A stretch of 64,000 nucleotides of DNA from Bartonella bacilliformis KC583 (GTDB lineage: Bacteria > Pseudomonadota > Alphaproteobacteria > Rhizobiales > Rhizobiaceae). The translations under genes were made by a program, and so were the position numbers. Below the pieces are notes generated by a model. The model was not told the origin of the DNA. It did no database searches and worked only from the letters and a program-made list of their open reading frames with translations. How positions within the stretch are numbered: position 1 is the stretch's first letter; each line of letters starts with the position of its first letter. Shown here one piece after another: positions 40,030-49,494 of this stretch. Location: assembly GCF_000015445.1 (NCBI RefSeq), contig NC_008783.1:565001-629000 (forward strand), given 5' to 3'.

Positions 40030-41076
40030 ATGGCAGATACATTTTTTTTTATGCCGTCTCGGCGATTGACGGTTGCTGATATTGTTGAGCTGACGGGTGC
40101 AAAGCTTCGTGATCCAAAATTTTCCAATATAGTTATAAAAACTCTTTCTTCTGTTGAAAACGCTCGAGAGGGTTCTCTTGTGTTTTTAGAAAATCAGAAA
40201 TTTTCAGATTCTTTATTAGGCAGTTTTGCAGCCGCAGTTTTCTGTAGGAGTGATGTCGTTGTTAAAATTCCTGAATCGATCGCAGCTTTAGTAACACAAA
40301 CGCCACAACGCGACTTTGCTCAAATTGGGCGCATTTTATTTCCTGATTCCGTTAAGCCAATGCCTTGGTTTGGCCAAAAGGAAATTTCACCACATGCGCA
40401 TATCCACCCAAGTGCCAAAATTGAGCATGATGTCTGTATTGAAGCAGGGGCGATTATTGGTAAAAATGTTGAAATTGGTGCAGGAACTCTTGTTTCATCA
40501 ACTGCTGTTATTGGTGAAAATTGTCGTATTGGGCGTGAATGTTATATTGCTCCCAGGGTAACGATCCAGTATTCTTTGATAGGTGATAAAGTTCGACTTC
40601 ATCCTGGTGTTTGTATTGGACAGGATGGTTTTGGCTATGTTAGTGGTGCTTTTGGCATTGAAAAAATTCCACAACTTGGTCGTGTTATCATCCAGGATGG
40701 TGTGGAAATTGGCGCAAATACAACAGTTGATCGTGGAACATTTGAAGATACAATTATTGGTGAGGGTAGCAAAATCGATAATTTAGTACAGATCGCTCAT
40801 AATGTGAAGATAGGTCGTTATTGCCTTATTGCTGCTCAATGTGGCATTGCTGGAAGTACATCTATAGGTGATATGTCTCGACTTGGTGGGAGCGTTGGGG
40901 TTGTAGACCATGTTACAATAGGTGAAGGAGTTCAGATTGCTGCTGGTAGTGGTGTTATGAGTGATATTCCCGACGGCGAAAAATGGGGTGGAAGTCCAGC
41001 TCAGCCATTTAAAAAATGGTTTCGTGAAATGGTGGCATTGCGCAATATCGGCCAGGTTAAAAGGGAGAAACGCTAA
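40030..41076 (+). CDS. lpxD: UDP-3-O-(3-hydroxyacyl)glucosamine N-acyltransferase LpxD
   Basis: LpxD adds the second (N-linked) hydroxyacyl chain in lipid A synthesis. The 348-residue protein starts at ATG 40030; a TTG just before it is less likely. It has the N-terminal uridine-binding domain ([15 protein letters not shown], then [15 protein letters not shown]) and a long left-handed beta-helix of hexapeptide repeats ([20 protein letters not shown] onwards). The catalytic His is in [14 protein letters not shown] near residue 257. The C-terminal helix ends [17 protein letters not shown]. It is the first of five lpx/fab genes packed with short gaps. Confidence 0.96.
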   Translation: MADTFFFMPSRRLTVADIVELTGAKLRDPKFSNIVIKTLSSVENAREGSLVFLENQKFSDSLLGSFAAAVFCRSDVVVKIPESIAALVTQTPQRDFAQIGRILFPDSVKPMPWFGQKEISPHAHIHPSAKIEHDVCIEAGAIIGKNVEIGAGTLVSSTAVIGENCRIGRECYIAPRVTIQYSLIGDKVRLHPGVCIGQDGFGYVSGAFGIEKIPQLGRVIIQDGVEIGANTTVDRGTFEDTIIGEGSKIDNLVQIAHNVKIGRYCLIAAQCGIAGSTSIGDMSRLGGSVGVVDHVTIGEGVQIAAGSGVMSDIPDGEKWGGSPAQPFKKWFREMVALRNIGQVKREKR

Positions 41077-41077
41077 T

Positions 41078-41542
41078 ATGGTTAATACAGGAGAAATTAA
41101 AAATCTAGAGGCTATAGATATTGTTAAATTACTATCTGTGTTACCGCATCGTTATCCATTTTTATTAATTGATCGTATTATTGAAATTGATGGTGATCGG
41201 AAGGCTATCGGTATTAAAAATGTAACGGTTAATGAACCACATTTTGTAGGACATTTCCCTGAAAATCCAGTTATGCCTGGCGTTTTAATTTTAGAGGCAA
41301 TGGCGCAAACAGCAGGAGCTATTTCACTTTTAGCATTAGGTAGAGGAAAAGAGGATTTAGTCTATCTTATGACTATTGATAATGCAAAATTTCGTAAACC
41401 TGTTGTTCCTGGTGATCAGATGAGGATCCATGTTCAATTATTAAAGAAACGGTCTGAGGTTAGACGTTTCTTGTGTATTGCAGAAGTAGAGGGCACCCGC
41501 GTTTCTGAAGCAGAAATTTCTGCGATGGTTGTCAAATCATAG
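41078..41542 (+). CDS. fabZ: 3-hydroxyacyl-[acyl-carrier-protein] dehydratase FabZ
   Basis: FabZ dehydrates 3-hydroxyacyl-ACP in fatty-acid elongation and competes with LpxA/LpxD for the same hydroxyacyl-ACP pool. The 154-residue protein starts at ATG 41078, one base after the lpxD stop codon, with [19 protein letters not shown]. Hot-dog fold signatures are [13 protein letters not shown] (catalytic His near residue 26) and [24 protein letters not shown] with the catalytic Glu. The open frame upstream that overlaps lpxD is not part of the protein. Confidence 0.97.
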   Translation: MVNTGEIKNLEAIDIVKLLSVLPHRYPFLLIDRIIEIDGDRKAIGIKNVTVNEPHFVGHFPENPVMPGVLILEAMAQTAGAISLLALGRGKEDLVYLMTIDNAKFRKPVVPGDQMRIHVQLLKKRSEVRRFLCIAEVEGTRVSEAEISAMVVKS

Positions 41543-41567
41543 CAAATAATAAAATAGGAATTTAGAA

Positions 41568-42392
41568 ATGTCTGGGACGAAAATTCATCCAACTGCCTTT
41601 GTGGAGGAGGGAGCACAGCTTGGTGAAAATGTATCTATTGGGCCATTTTGTCATATTGGCCCACAAGCTGTAATTGGTGATGGATGTTGTTTGATGAGTC
41701 ATGTTGTGATTATGGGGAATACAATATTAGGTGCTAATAGCAAGATATTTCCCCATGCAATTTTAGGTGGAGATCCACAGAATAATAAACATAAGGGAGG
41801 TCATACAAGTCTCTTTATTGGTAAAAATTGTATAATTCGCGAAGGTGTTACAATGCATAGAGGGTCTGATACATGTGCAGGGAAGACGGTTATTGGTGAT
41901 AATTGTCAATTCTTTTCTTATGCACATGTTGCGCATGATTGCCATGTGGGGCATCATGTAACATTTGCCAATAATGCTATGATTGGTGGTCACGTTACAG
42001 TTGGTGATTATGTTATTATTGGTGGTGGTTCCGCTGTTCATCAGTTCGTTCGTATTGGGCATCATGCGTTTATTGGGGGGGTATCTGCATTAGTTGGCGA
42101 TTTAATTCCCTATGGAATGGCTGTTGGTGTACAAGCAAAACTTGCGGGATTAAATATTATTGGTATGAAACGTGCTGGTCTTGAGCGGAAAGAAATTCGT
42201 TCATTACGTCACGCAGTGAGTATGCTTTTTGATCACAGCAAGCCGCTGAGAGAACGTGTATACGATGTCTTTTCTTTCTATTCTACTTCTCAATCTGTGG
42301 TTGATATTGTTAATTTTATTCAAGAAAAAGGAAAACGTTTTTATTGTACGCCTAGATTTGAAAATGACACAATGTGCTCAAATAAGGATTAA
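41568..42392 (+). CDS. lpxA: Acyl-ACP--UDP-N-acetylglucosamine O-acyltransferase LpxA
   Basis: LpxA starts lipid A synthesis by acylating UDP-GlcNAc at the 3-hydroxyl. The 274-residue protein begins with KIHPTAFVEEGAQLGENVSIGPFCHIG and has the LpxA hexapeptide helix. The catalytic His region SYAHVAHDCHVGHH lies near residue 125. The VHQFVRIGHHAFIGG segment and the C-terminal helical domain (FYSTSQSVVDIVNFIQE) distinguish it from LpxD. It lies 25 bases after fabZ and 2 bases before lpxI. Confidence 0.97.
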   Translation: MSGTKIHPTAFVEEGAQLGENVSIGPFCHIGPQAVIGDGCCLMSHVVIMGNTILGANSKIFPHAILGGDPQNNKHKGGHTSLFIGKNCIIREGVTMHRGSDTCAGKTVIGDNCQFFSYAHVAHDCHVGHHVTFANNAMIGGHVTVGDYVIIGGGSAVHQFVRIGHHAFIGGVSALVGDLIPYGMAVGVQAKLAGLNIIGMKRAGLERKEIRSLRHAVSMLFDHSKPLRERVYDVFSFYSTSQSVVDIVNFIQEKGKRFYCTPRFENDTMCSNKD

Positions 42393-42394
42393 AA

Positions 42395-43267
42395 ATGTCT
42401 TCCTCAAATGTTAGAAGTTTTCTTTCCAGCCGGACTGCTATTATAGCAGGAAATGGTGTTTTACCTATTGCTGTTGCTCAAGCTCTTGAAGAATGTGGGC
42501 AAAAGCCTTTTCTTATCCTTTTGCATGGTGAAGCAGAGTCTGCACTTTATAACTATGAGCATTGTGAATTATCAATTGTAGAATTAGCGCGACTATTTAA
42601 AATTTTGAAAGAAAAAGAGATTTGCAATATCATTTTAGCGGGGGGGATAAGAAAGCGGCCTGATTTTTTCAAGTTACATTTTGATTGGACAACTTTGTTA
42701 GCTTTACCTAAGTTACTTAAGATATTGGGGAGTGGAGATGATATACTATTAAAAAGCTTTATACAGCTTATTGAAGCACGTGGCTTTTGTGTTGTTGGTG
42801 CTCATGAAGTGGTACCAGATTTATTAGCTCCCATGGATTTTAGTTTAACATCGCGGCGTGCTAGTCAAAAGGAAAAAAATAGTATTCTATTAGCAGCTAA
42901 GGCTGCAAAGTTGTTAGGTCACTTAGATATTGGTCAAGCCGTTGTGGTTATTAATAACCGGGTGGTTGCAGTAGAAGGAGCAGAAGGGACTGATGATATG
43001 CTGAAGCGGGTCCAGGAGATGCGGAAAAAAAAGCAAATACCATCTAAAGGGGGTGTTCTGGTAAAATGTGCAAAACCACAGCAAGATCATCGGGCAGATT
43101 TACCATCAATTGGGCCGACAACAATCGTTAATGCTGCAAAAAGTGGATTGGTTGGTGTTGCGGTAGAGGCAGGTAAAAGTTTAATATTATCTTGTAAACG
43201 AACAATAGAAGAGGCCAATAAACATTCGTTGTTTGTGGAAACATTTAGGACATCTGATGACAGATAA
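42395..43267 (+). CDS. lpxI: UDP-2,3-diacylglucosamine pyrophosphatase LpxI (DUF1009)
   Basis: LpxI hydrolyses UDP-2,3-diacylglucosamine to lipid X, replacing LpxH in alphaproteobacteria. The 290-residue protein has the family's N-terminal AIIAGNGVLPIAVAQALEE, central GDDILLKSFIQLIEARGFCVVGAHEVVPDLLAP and the C-terminal LPSIGPTTIVNAAKSGLVGVAVEAGKSLIL. The gene overlaps the lpxB start by 11 bases, so the two are coupled. The position between lpxA and lpxB matches the typical alphaproteobacterial order. Confidence 0.95.
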   Translation: MSSSNVRSFLSSRTAIIAGNGVLPIAVAQALEECGQKPFLILLHGEAESALYNYEHCELSIVELARLFKILKEKEICNIILAGGIRKRPDFFKLHFDWTTLLALPKLLKILGSGDDILLKSFIQLIEARGFCVVGAHEVVPDLLAPMDFSLTSRRASQKEKNSILLAAKAAKLLGHLDIGQAVVVINNRVVAVEGAEGTDDMLKRVQEMRKKKQIPSKGGVLVKCAKPQQDHRADLPSIGPTTIVNAAKSGLVGVAVEAGKSLILSCKRTIEEANKHSLFVETFRTSDDR

Positions 43268-44441
43268 TTGTTCTTTGAAAATTGCTGTTATTGCGGGTGA
43301 AGAATCTGGTGATTTACTTGGAGCAGATTTGATTTCTTCTTTGTCCCATCAGACAGGATGCAAGATTCATTTAATTGGTGTCGGCGGTAAGCATTTAGAA
43401 GCATTGGGTTTAAAAAGTATTTTTAATTCTGATGATATTTCTTTAATAGGTTTATGGGCGGTATTAAAAAAACTGCTACTGTTGTTAATGCATATTCGTA
43501 ATGTATCTAGATTTATTGCACGAGAAAAACCTGATTGTTTGATCATTATCGATAGTCCTGATTTTACGCACCGTGTTGCAAAAAAAGTGCGAATTTTAGA
43601 ACCTTCTATTCCAATCATTAAGTATGTTGCACCAACTGTTTGGGCATGGCGGCCAGAGCGTGCTAAGGCTATGCGCAAATTTGTTGATCACATTTTAGCG
43701 GTTTTCCCTTTTGAAGAAAAAATTATGAAGAATTTAGGAGGACCGCCTCTTACTTACGTCGGACATCGTCTTTTAGCGTATCCTCCACTGTTAAAGATTC
43801 AATCCCAAAAAGAATGCTTGGATACTCAGCGAGAAACATTCACGATGGTTGTTTTGCCAGGATCACGTAGTTTGGAAGTTCGTTATCTGATGCCAGTTTT
43901 CGGAGAAACGGTAGCAATAGCTAAACAACGTATTCCTAACTTACGCGTTATTTTACCAACTCTACCACATTTAATAGATGAAGTTCGTTATTTTGCACAA
44001 AACTGGAAAAATGAGGTCGAGATTGTTGTTGGTGAAGATGCAAAATGGCATGCCTTTACAGATGCTGACGTTGCTCTTGCAGCACTTGGGACGGTATCAC
44101 TTGAATTAGCATTAGCAAAAATTCCAATGGTCCTTTGTTATAAACTGGATTGTTTATTTAAATTTTTTCTTTTTCCAAAGACAACATTATGGAGTGCCGC
44201 TCTTCCAAACATTATTGCTGATAAACCTGCTATTCCAGAGTATTTTAATGAATTTTTGCGTCCTGGTATGTTAGCAAGACAGGTTGAACAACTTTTACAT
44301 AATCATTCATTGCGACAGGTGCAATTGGATGCTTTTGATGTGATGAAAAAGAAAATGCAGACTGAGTTGTCGTCAGGTGTCATTGCTTCTCAGACAGTGA
44401 TAAATATTCTTAAAAACAAGTCAAGACACTTGGGATTATAA
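43257..44441 (+). CDS. lpxB: Lipid-A-disaccharide synthase LpxB
   Basis: LpxB condenses lipid X with UDP-2,3-diacylglucosamine to form the lipid A disaccharide. I start it at ATG 43257 (394 residues, MTDNCSLKIAVIAGEESGD), overlapping lpxI. The GT19 family features are GEESGDLLGADLI, IDSPDFTHRVAKKVR, KYVAPTVWAWRPERAKAM and LPGSRSLEVRYLMPVF. The UDP-site segment ALGTVSLELALAKIPMVLCYK is present near residue 280. It ends the plus-strand lipid block; the importer operon converges from the other side. Confidence 0.97.
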   Translation: MTDNCSLKIAVIAGEESGDLLGADLISSLSHQTGCKIHLIGVGGKHLEALGLKSIFNSDDISLIGLWAVLKKLLLLLMHIRNVSRFIAREKPDCLIIIDSPDFTHRVAKKVRILEPSIPIIKYVAPTVWAWRPERAKAMRKFVDHILAVFPFEEKIMKNLGGPPLTYVGHRLLAYPPLLKIQSQKECLDTQRETFTMVVLPGSRSLEVRYLMPVFGETVAIAKQRIPNLRVILPTLPHLIDEVRYFAQNWKNEVEIVVGEDAKWHAFTDADVALAALGTVSLELALAKIPMVLCYKLDCLFKFFLFPKTTLWSAALPNIIADKPAIPEYFNEFLRPGMLARQVEQLLHNHSLRQVQLDAFDVMKKKMQTELSSGVIASQTVINILKNKSRHLGL

Positions 44442-44472
44442 ATTGATTATGGAGATATAGAAGTGTTTATAG

Positions 44473-45252
44473 TTAGTACTTAATTTTAGCAAGAAAATCA
44501 CGAGCACGCTGGGTTTTAGGATTAGTAAAAAATATATCAGATGTCGTATCTTCAATAATTTTTCCACTTTCTAAAAAAAGTATTCTTTCTGAGATTTCAC
44601 GAGCAAAATTCATTTCGTGGGTAACGCAAAGCATAGTTATTCCTGTATTGGTCAGCTGAGCCATAACCTCTAAAATTTCCCTAACATTTTCTGGATCAAG
44701 AGCTGATGTTGGTTCATCAAAAAGCAATACTTCAGGCTCCATGCAAAGTGCACGTGCGATAGCAACACGTTGCTGTTGTCCACCAGAGAGTTGTGAAGGA
44801 TATTGTTCACAATATTTTTCAATACCAACATGCGTAAGATAATAGATTGCTTGTTTTTTTGCTTGTTCTTTAGAAAGTCCGTGGACTGTCATGGGTGCTA
44901 AAATGCAATTTTGCATAACAGTCATATGAGGGAATAAATTAAAGTTTTGAAAAACCATTCCTACTTTGCGTAGAACATTTTTTTGCTGTTGTATGGAGGC
45001 TGCAGCAATATCTACATCGTAGATGTAGATTGATCCTGTTTGTGCCTGTTCTAATTGATTAATGCAACGAATTAAAGTTGATTTTCCTGATCCAGAAGGG
45101 CCACAAATGACTATCCGCTCACCAGCTTTTATGTCTAAATTGATACTATGCAATACCTGAAAATTTCCATACCATTTATTAAGATTTCGAATAGAAATAA
45201 CCGGACTTTTATCTATATCGAAGGAGTTATTATTTTTATTTTCCGGATTCAT
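44473..45252 (-). CDS. Polar amino-acid ABC transporter, ATP-binding protein (HisP/GlnQ type)
   Basis: The 259-residue ATPase has Walker A GPSGSGKSTLIRCINQLE (about residues 52-69), Q-loop VFQNFNLFPHMTV, signature LSGGQQQRVAIARALCMEP, Walker B VLLFDEPTSALDP and the switch His in VTHEMNF. The spacing and the NLFPHMTV and DPENVREIL segments are those of the polar amino-acid uptake (PAAT) family. It is the last gene of the minus-strand operon substrate-binding protein, permease, permease, ATPase. It converges with lpxB, which ends 32 bases before it. The substrate cannot be set from the ATPase. Confidence 0.95.
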   Translation of the reverse strand: MNPENKNNNSFDIDKSPVISIRNLNKWYGNFQVLHSINLDIKAGERIVICGPSGSGKSTLIRCINQLEQAQTGSIYIYDVDIAAASIQQQKNVLRKVGMVFQNFNLFPHMTVMQNCILAPMTVHGLSKEQAKKQAIYYLTHVGIEKYCEQYPSQLSGGQQQRVAIARALCMEPEVLLFDEPTSALDPENVREILEVMAQLTNTGITMLCVTHEMNFAREISERILFLESGKIIEDTTSDIFFTNPKTQRARDFLAKIKY

Positions 45253-45331
45253 TTTTTCGTTTTCTCATTGAGGGATTTAGTTATTAATTTAGTGCTTTAG
45301 CTTAGTGAAAAGTTTTTGTGATTATTCTTAT

Positions 45332-46039
45332 TTATTGTAAATATCGCGTTAGGCGACGTTCAATAAGAATAATGAAACGATGAATGAGCTCAACGATAAT
45401 AAGGTAAATAATAGCTGCCCAAATATAAACTTGAAAATCAAGCGTGCGCGCATAAAGTAGTTTAGCAATGCCCATTAAATCATAGATAGTTATGAGTGAA
45501 GCAATAGCACTAGATTTCATAATTAAAGTAAACTCATTGCCTAAAGGGCGTAATGCTAAAATCATCGCTTGCGGAAGAATAACTTTAAAAAATTTTGTAG
45601 AACTATGTAGCCCTAAAGCCTTTGATGCTTCATGTTGTCCAATTTTTACCGATGAAAAACTTCCTATAAAGATTATAGTTTGATAGGCTGCAGAATTAAG
45701 TGCAAAAATAAAAATACAGCAATACCACGCATTTTGAAAAAACCACCATAATCCAATTTTTTCCCAAAAATCTCTTATTGACCCGAGGCCATAGTAAAAG
45801 AGAAATAGTTGCGCTAATAGGGGAGAGCTACGGAAAAAATAAGTGTAAGTCTGTGCTGAATATTTTAAAAGCTCATTTTTTGATAAATGGCCAAGCGTAA
45901 TGGGTATGCTTAGCAAAAAGCCAATGAAAAAAGAAATAGAAACGAGTTCAAGAGTGACAATAAGGCCATCAAGAAATTTTAGGCCATAACTATCTAAAAG
46001 TTCAGGATTGAAAAGAAAATAAAGCCATTCAGGAATCAT
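45332..46039 (-). CDS. Polar amino-acid ABC transporter permease (HisM type)
   Basis: I start this permease at ATG 46039 (235 residues, MIPEWLYFLFNPELLDSYG), which overlaps the stop of the upstream permease by the 4-base ATGA; a longer frame to 46135 would overlap that gene by 100 bases. Five or so membrane helices are visible. The EAA motif, which docks on the ATPase, appears as EASKALGLHSSTKFFKVILPQA. FLDGLIVTLELVSISFFIG is the typical first helix. With its partner permease it forms the heterodimeric channel. Confidence 0.92.
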   Translation of the reverse strand: MIPEWLYFLFNPELLDSYGLKFLDGLIVTLELVSISFFIGFLLSIPITLGHLSKNELLKYSAQTYTYFFRSSPLLAQLFLFYYGLGSIRDFWEKIGLWWFFQNAWYCCIFIFALNSAAYQTIIFIGSFSSVKIGQHEASKALGLHSSTKFFKVILPQAMILALRPLGNEFTLIMKSSAIASLITIYDLMGIAKLLYARTLDFQVYIWAAIIYLIIVELIHRFIILIERRLTRYLQ

Positions 46040-46770
46040 AGGGAAGATACCTTTTGACAATTTTCTTGAGTATATATTTCTAAATAGCGTAAAATTAAAG
46101 AAGAAAATGCTGAAAATAATAGATAAAGTAAGCACGCTACAAGATAAAACAGCATAGGTTTACCGGTTGCAGAAACTGCTAAATTTGTTTGTCGCATAAG
46201 ATCAACAAGTGAAATTGTTGAAACAAGAGATGTATCTTTGAGTAATGTGAGCCAATTATTAGAAAGTCCTGGTAAAGCATTACGGATCAATTGAGGAAAG
46301 ACAATTCTAAAAAATGTTGTAGAGCTTGAAAAGCCTAGAGCCTTAGCTGCTTCATATTGGCCTTTATTAAAGACTTTAAGTGCACTAATCCATATTTCAC
46401 AAGAAAAAGCTGCGAAAACCATACTCAATGCAAGAACACTGGCAATAAAAGCATTAATACTGAATGTCATTTCAATCTTTAAATAATCAAGTACAGTTTG
46501 AATAAGGCTTTGCAAGCCATGATAAACAAGAAATAGGATTAAAAGTTCTGGAAGACCACGGAATATTGCTGAAAATGAAGTCGCTATAATTTTTGCTATC
46601 CTAATATTAGATTGAGTCATCATGGCATTGAGAAGTCCTAAAGGAAGCCCTAAAAGAACACAACACACAGCCAATGATAATGTCATTCCTGCACTTAATA
46701 GTATAACTACACCCCATCCCCCATTGCTAAAGGATAGCAATGCTAAATTTTCAATCATCTGCAAACTCAT
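46036..46770 (-). CDS. Polar amino-acid ABC transporter permease (HisQ type)
   Basis: The 244-residue membrane protein has five or so hydrophobic segments (VVILLSAGMTLSLAVCCVLLGLPLG first) and an EAA loop EAAKALGFSSSTTFFRIVFPQLIRNALPGLSN near residues 160-190. The segment AAFSCEIWISALKVFNKGQ replaces the more usual AAYTSEI sequence of this helix. It is the second gene of the importer operon, 46 bases after the binding protein, and overlaps the next permease by 4 bases. It pairs with the HisM-type permease to form the channel. Confidence 0.92.
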   Translation of the reverse strand: MSLQMIENLALLSFSNGGWGVVILLSAGMTLSLAVCCVLLGLPLGLLNAMMTQSNIRIAKIIATSFSAIFRGLPELLILFLVYHGLQSLIQTVLDYLKIEMTFSINAFIASVLALSMVFAAFSCEIWISALKVFNKGQYEAAKALGFSSSTTFFRIVFPQLIRNALPGLSNNWLTLLKDTSLVSTISLVDLMRQTNLAVSATGKPMLFYLVACLLYLLFSAFSSLILRYLEIYTQENCQKVSSL

Positions 46771-46816
46771 ATAAAGATTTAATAATTACTCGCTGAAAAT
46801 ATGATTTTTTCATTTT

Positions 46817-47584
46817 TCAATTCATGTCAATATTATAACTATCTGATTTAAAATATTTTTTTATAATTTTTTCATATGTTCCATCTGCATGAATTTCTTC
46901 TATAGCTTGATTAAACTTATTTTTAAGATTTTCATTTTTTTTTCGTATAGCAATTGCAACAGGGAGTTTTGTATTCTCAATGACTCCTAAAAATTTACAG
47001 CATTCTTCTCCTTCATTTTTAAGCCAGTTTAATATTTGTAACTTATCAGTAATACTTACATCAAGGCGATGACTTATAAGATCGCGATTGACTTCTATTG
47101 CTGTGGGATAGAGTTTAATGTTCGCTCCTTTAGAAGCATAATTATCTTCTGCATATATAGCTTGTACAGTATTTGACTGTACACCAAGGTTTTTTCCTTT
47201 AAATGCCTCTGTTGAAATTTTTTCGATGTTTGAATCTTTAGTAACAATGACTGCTAATTCCGTACTATAATAAGCATTTGTGAAATCTATTTTTTTTAGC
47301 CGCTCTTGTGTAGGATTCAATGATGCTATGATAGCGTCATATTTTTTAGCAAGGAGACCAGGAATAATTCCATCAAAGTCCTGGGCGATAATAACGCATT
47401 CAACTTTCATTTTCTCGCAAAGTGCATAAGATATATCAATATCAAAACCATGGAGTTTATTGTTTGAGTCAATATAACTAAAAGGAGGGTAAGAGCCTTC
47501 GCTGGCAATTTTCAGTGTCTCGGCATTAGCCCATTGGGTAAACAACGCTACACTTGCTATGAGAGCTATTACCAATGATTTCAT
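46817..47584 (-). CDS. Periplasmic polar amino-acid binding protein
   Basis: The 255-residue protein has a signal peptide (LVIALIASVALFTQWANA, cleavage after residue 21 or so) and a bacterial solute-binding family 3 domain: LKIASEGSYPPFSYIDSNNKLHGFDIDI, then ALCEKMKVECVIIAQDFDGIIPGL and KKIDFTNAYYST. The resemblance is closest to lysine/arginine/ornithine, histidine or glutamine binders; EGSYPPF and GFDIDI are general to the family. It is the first gene of the operon, so a promoter should lie in 47585-47890. Substrate undetermined. Confidence 0.92.
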   Translation of the reverse strand: MKSLVIALIASVALFTQWANAETLKIASEGSYPPFSYIDSNNKLHGFDIDISYALCEKMKVECVIIAQDFDGIIPGLLAKKYDAIIASLNPTQERLKKIDFTNAYYSTELAVIVTKDSNIEKISTEAFKGKNLGVQSNTVQAIYAEDNYASKGANIKLYPTAIEVNRDLISHRLDVSITDKLQILNWLKNEGEECCKFLGVIENTKLPVAIAIRKKNENLKNKFNQAIEEIHADGTYEKIIKKYFKSDSYNIDMN

Positions 47585-47891
47585 TATATTCTCCTACAGG
47601 ATATACAGAAAAATATCCGAATGTCCTTATAATTTAGAAGATTTGTTAAGAGCAGTGAAAAAACACAAAATCTTCCATCGTTTCCATCAGTATTAAGCAT
47701 GATAAAACAAGTTATGGATAAATATATTACTGATTATTATAATGTAAATAATTTATTAAAGATATTAATGTCTACTATTTTTTACAAAAATTTATTCATG
47801 AAAATATTGTTTTTGTAAGAAAATTTCTTGAATCAAAGCTTTTTGAAATATTTTTATGTTCATGCTATTCGACCAATTTTAAAATATTCAA
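47585..47891. other. Intergenic region upstream of the amino-acid importer
   Basis: About 300 bases of high AT content without a gene. It should contain the promoter of the minus-strand importer; several AT-rich -10-like hexamers occur but no convincing -35/-10 pair. A ribosome-site GGAGAAT-type sequence (minus strand, about 47588-47595) precedes the binding-protein start. Confidence 0.5.
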
Positions 47892-47946
47892 ACAATAAAG
47901 CCCCAATAACAAGAAATAAAGTCATAATAAATTGGGGCTTTATTGT
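47892..47946 (-). terminator. Terminator of gltA
   Basis: ACAATAAAGCCCCAAT (47892-47907) and ATTGGGGCTTTATTGT (47931-47946) are perfect 16-base inverted repeats with a 23-base loop, lying 9 bases beyond the gltA stop codon. The GGGGCTTTATTGT arm ends in an AT-rich tail. It separates gltA from the importer operon on the same strand. Confidence 0.75.
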
Positions 47947-47954
47947 TTGTTACT

Positions 47955-49247
47955 TTATAGGCGATTATCTATAGAGATATATTCACGTGCAGTAGGACCT
48001 GTGTAAAGTTGGCGTGGTCGGCCAATTTTTTGCTCTGGATCTTCAATCATTTCTTTCCATTGTGCAACCCAACCAACACTGCGTGCTAATGCGAAGAGAA
48101 CAGTAAACATTTCCGTAGGGAATCCTAAAGCTTTTAATGTAATACCAGAATAGAAGTCGACATTAGGATAGAGCTTTTTGTTAATGAAATATTCATCATT
48201 CAGAGCGATGTGCTCAAGCTCCATCGCTATATCAAAAAGTGGGTTATCTTGAATGTTGAGCTCTTTTAAAACTTCATGGCAGGTTTTCTGCATAATCTTT
48301 GCACGTGGATCATAATTTTTGTAGACTCTGTGGCCGAAGCCCATAAGACGAAAAGGATCATTTTTATCTTTTGCACGCGCAATAAATTGAGGAATTTTTT
48401 TAACAGAGCCTATCTCTTGTAGCATTTTTAGACATGCTTCATTAGCTCCACCATGAGCTGGCCCCCAAAGGCATGCAACACCTGCTGCAATACATGCAAA
48501 CGGATTAGCTCCTGATGAACCTGCAAGGCGTACTGTTGATGTAGATGCATTTTGTTCATGATCTGCATGAAGAGTAAAAATTCGATCCATAGCTCGAGCA
48601 ATAACAGGGCTAATTTTGTATTCTTCACAAGGAACAGAGAAGCACATATGAAGGAAATTTGTAGCGTAATTAAGGTCATTACGTGGATAAACAAAAGGTT
48701 GCCCAATACTGTATTTATATGCCATAGCAGCAAGAGTTGGAACCTTTGAGATAAGACGAATGGAGGCAATCATTCTCTGTTGAGGATCTGTAATATTAAT
48801 AGAGTCATGATAGAATGCAGACATAGCACCAAGACAAGCGACCATAACAGCCATAGGATGAGAATCGCGACGAAATCCGTGGAAGAAGCGTGCAAATTGT
48901 TCATGCACCATTGTATGCTGCATAATACAGCGATCAAAATCTATTTTTTGTTGTTTGTTTGGGAGCTCACCATAAAGCAAAAGATAGCATGTTTCAAGAA
49001 AATCTCCGTTTTCAGCTAGCTGATCAATAGAATAGCCGTGGTAAAGCAGTACGCCTTCATCTCCATCGATATAAGTAATTTTCGATTCACAAGAAGCTGT
49101 TGAAGTAAAGCCAGGATCATAAGTGAAAGTGTCAGTTTCTTTATAGAGAGAAGCAATCTCAATGACATCAGGACCAATAGTTCCTTTACGTACTGGCAAT
49201 TCTATTTTTTTATCATTGATGATAATATATGCTTTATTCTCAGGCAT
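47955..49247 (-). CDS. gltA: Citrate synthase
   Basis: GltA condenses acetyl-CoA and oxaloacetate at the entry of the TCA cycle. The 430-residue protein is a type II, hexameric, NADH-regulated kind by length and N-terminal beta domain ([17 protein letters not shown]). Active-site regions are [48 protein letters not shown] and [19 protein letters not shown], which hold the catalytic His residues. The C-terminal RPRQLYTG closes it. The gene is widely used for Bartonella genotyping. It follows gltX1 on the minus strand after a gap of 247 bases and ends in a terminator. Confidence 0.98.
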   Translation of the reverse strand: MPENKAYIIINDKKIELPVRKGTIGPDVIEIASLYKETDTFTYDPGFTSTASCESKITYIDGDEGVLLYHGYSIDQLAENGDFLETCYLLLYGELPNKQQKIDFDRCIMQHTMVHEQFARFFHGFRRDSHPMAVMVACLGAMSAFYHDSINITDPQQRMIASIRLISKVPTLAAMAYKYSIGQPFVYPRNDLNYATNFLHMCFSVPCEEYKISPVIARAMDRIFTLHADHEQNASTSTVRLAGSSGANPFACIAAGVACLWGPAHGGANEACLKMLQEIGSVKKIPQFIARAKDKNDPFRLMGFGHRVYKNYDPRAKIMQKTCHEVLKELNIQDNPLFDIAMELEHIALNDEYFINKKLYPNVDFYSGITLKALGFPTEMFTVLFALARSVGWVAQWKEMIEDPEQKIGRPRQLYTGPTAREYISIDNRL

Positions 49248-49410
49248 GAGATGTTCCTTTCAGATCCTTTATCCTTTATCTTTTAAATTATTAAGATATC
49301 GGGTTTATCAGATAGGGAGGTGTATAGTTGAAGCTTTTCTTAATTATGTTTAGATTAAATCAACCATAAAAGTTAGTTTATGTAATTTAAAGGTATTTTT
49401 TCAGTTTTAC

Positions 49411-49437
49411 AAAAAATATCTTTAGTTTTTTTAAAGA
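49411..49437 (-). terminator. Weak candidate terminator of gltX1
   Basis: TCTTTA (49419-49424) pairs with TAAAGA (49432-49437); on the minus strand this stem is followed by TATTTTTT (49418-49411). The stem is only 6 bp and AT-only. It lies about 60 bases after the gltX1 stop codon. The remaining gap to gltA (to 49494) must also carry the gltA promoter. Confidence 0.4.
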
Positions 49438-49494
49438 CAAAAACAAATCTTGATTTACTTTTAGGTATCTGTAATTTATAATTCGCTGCGCAGT

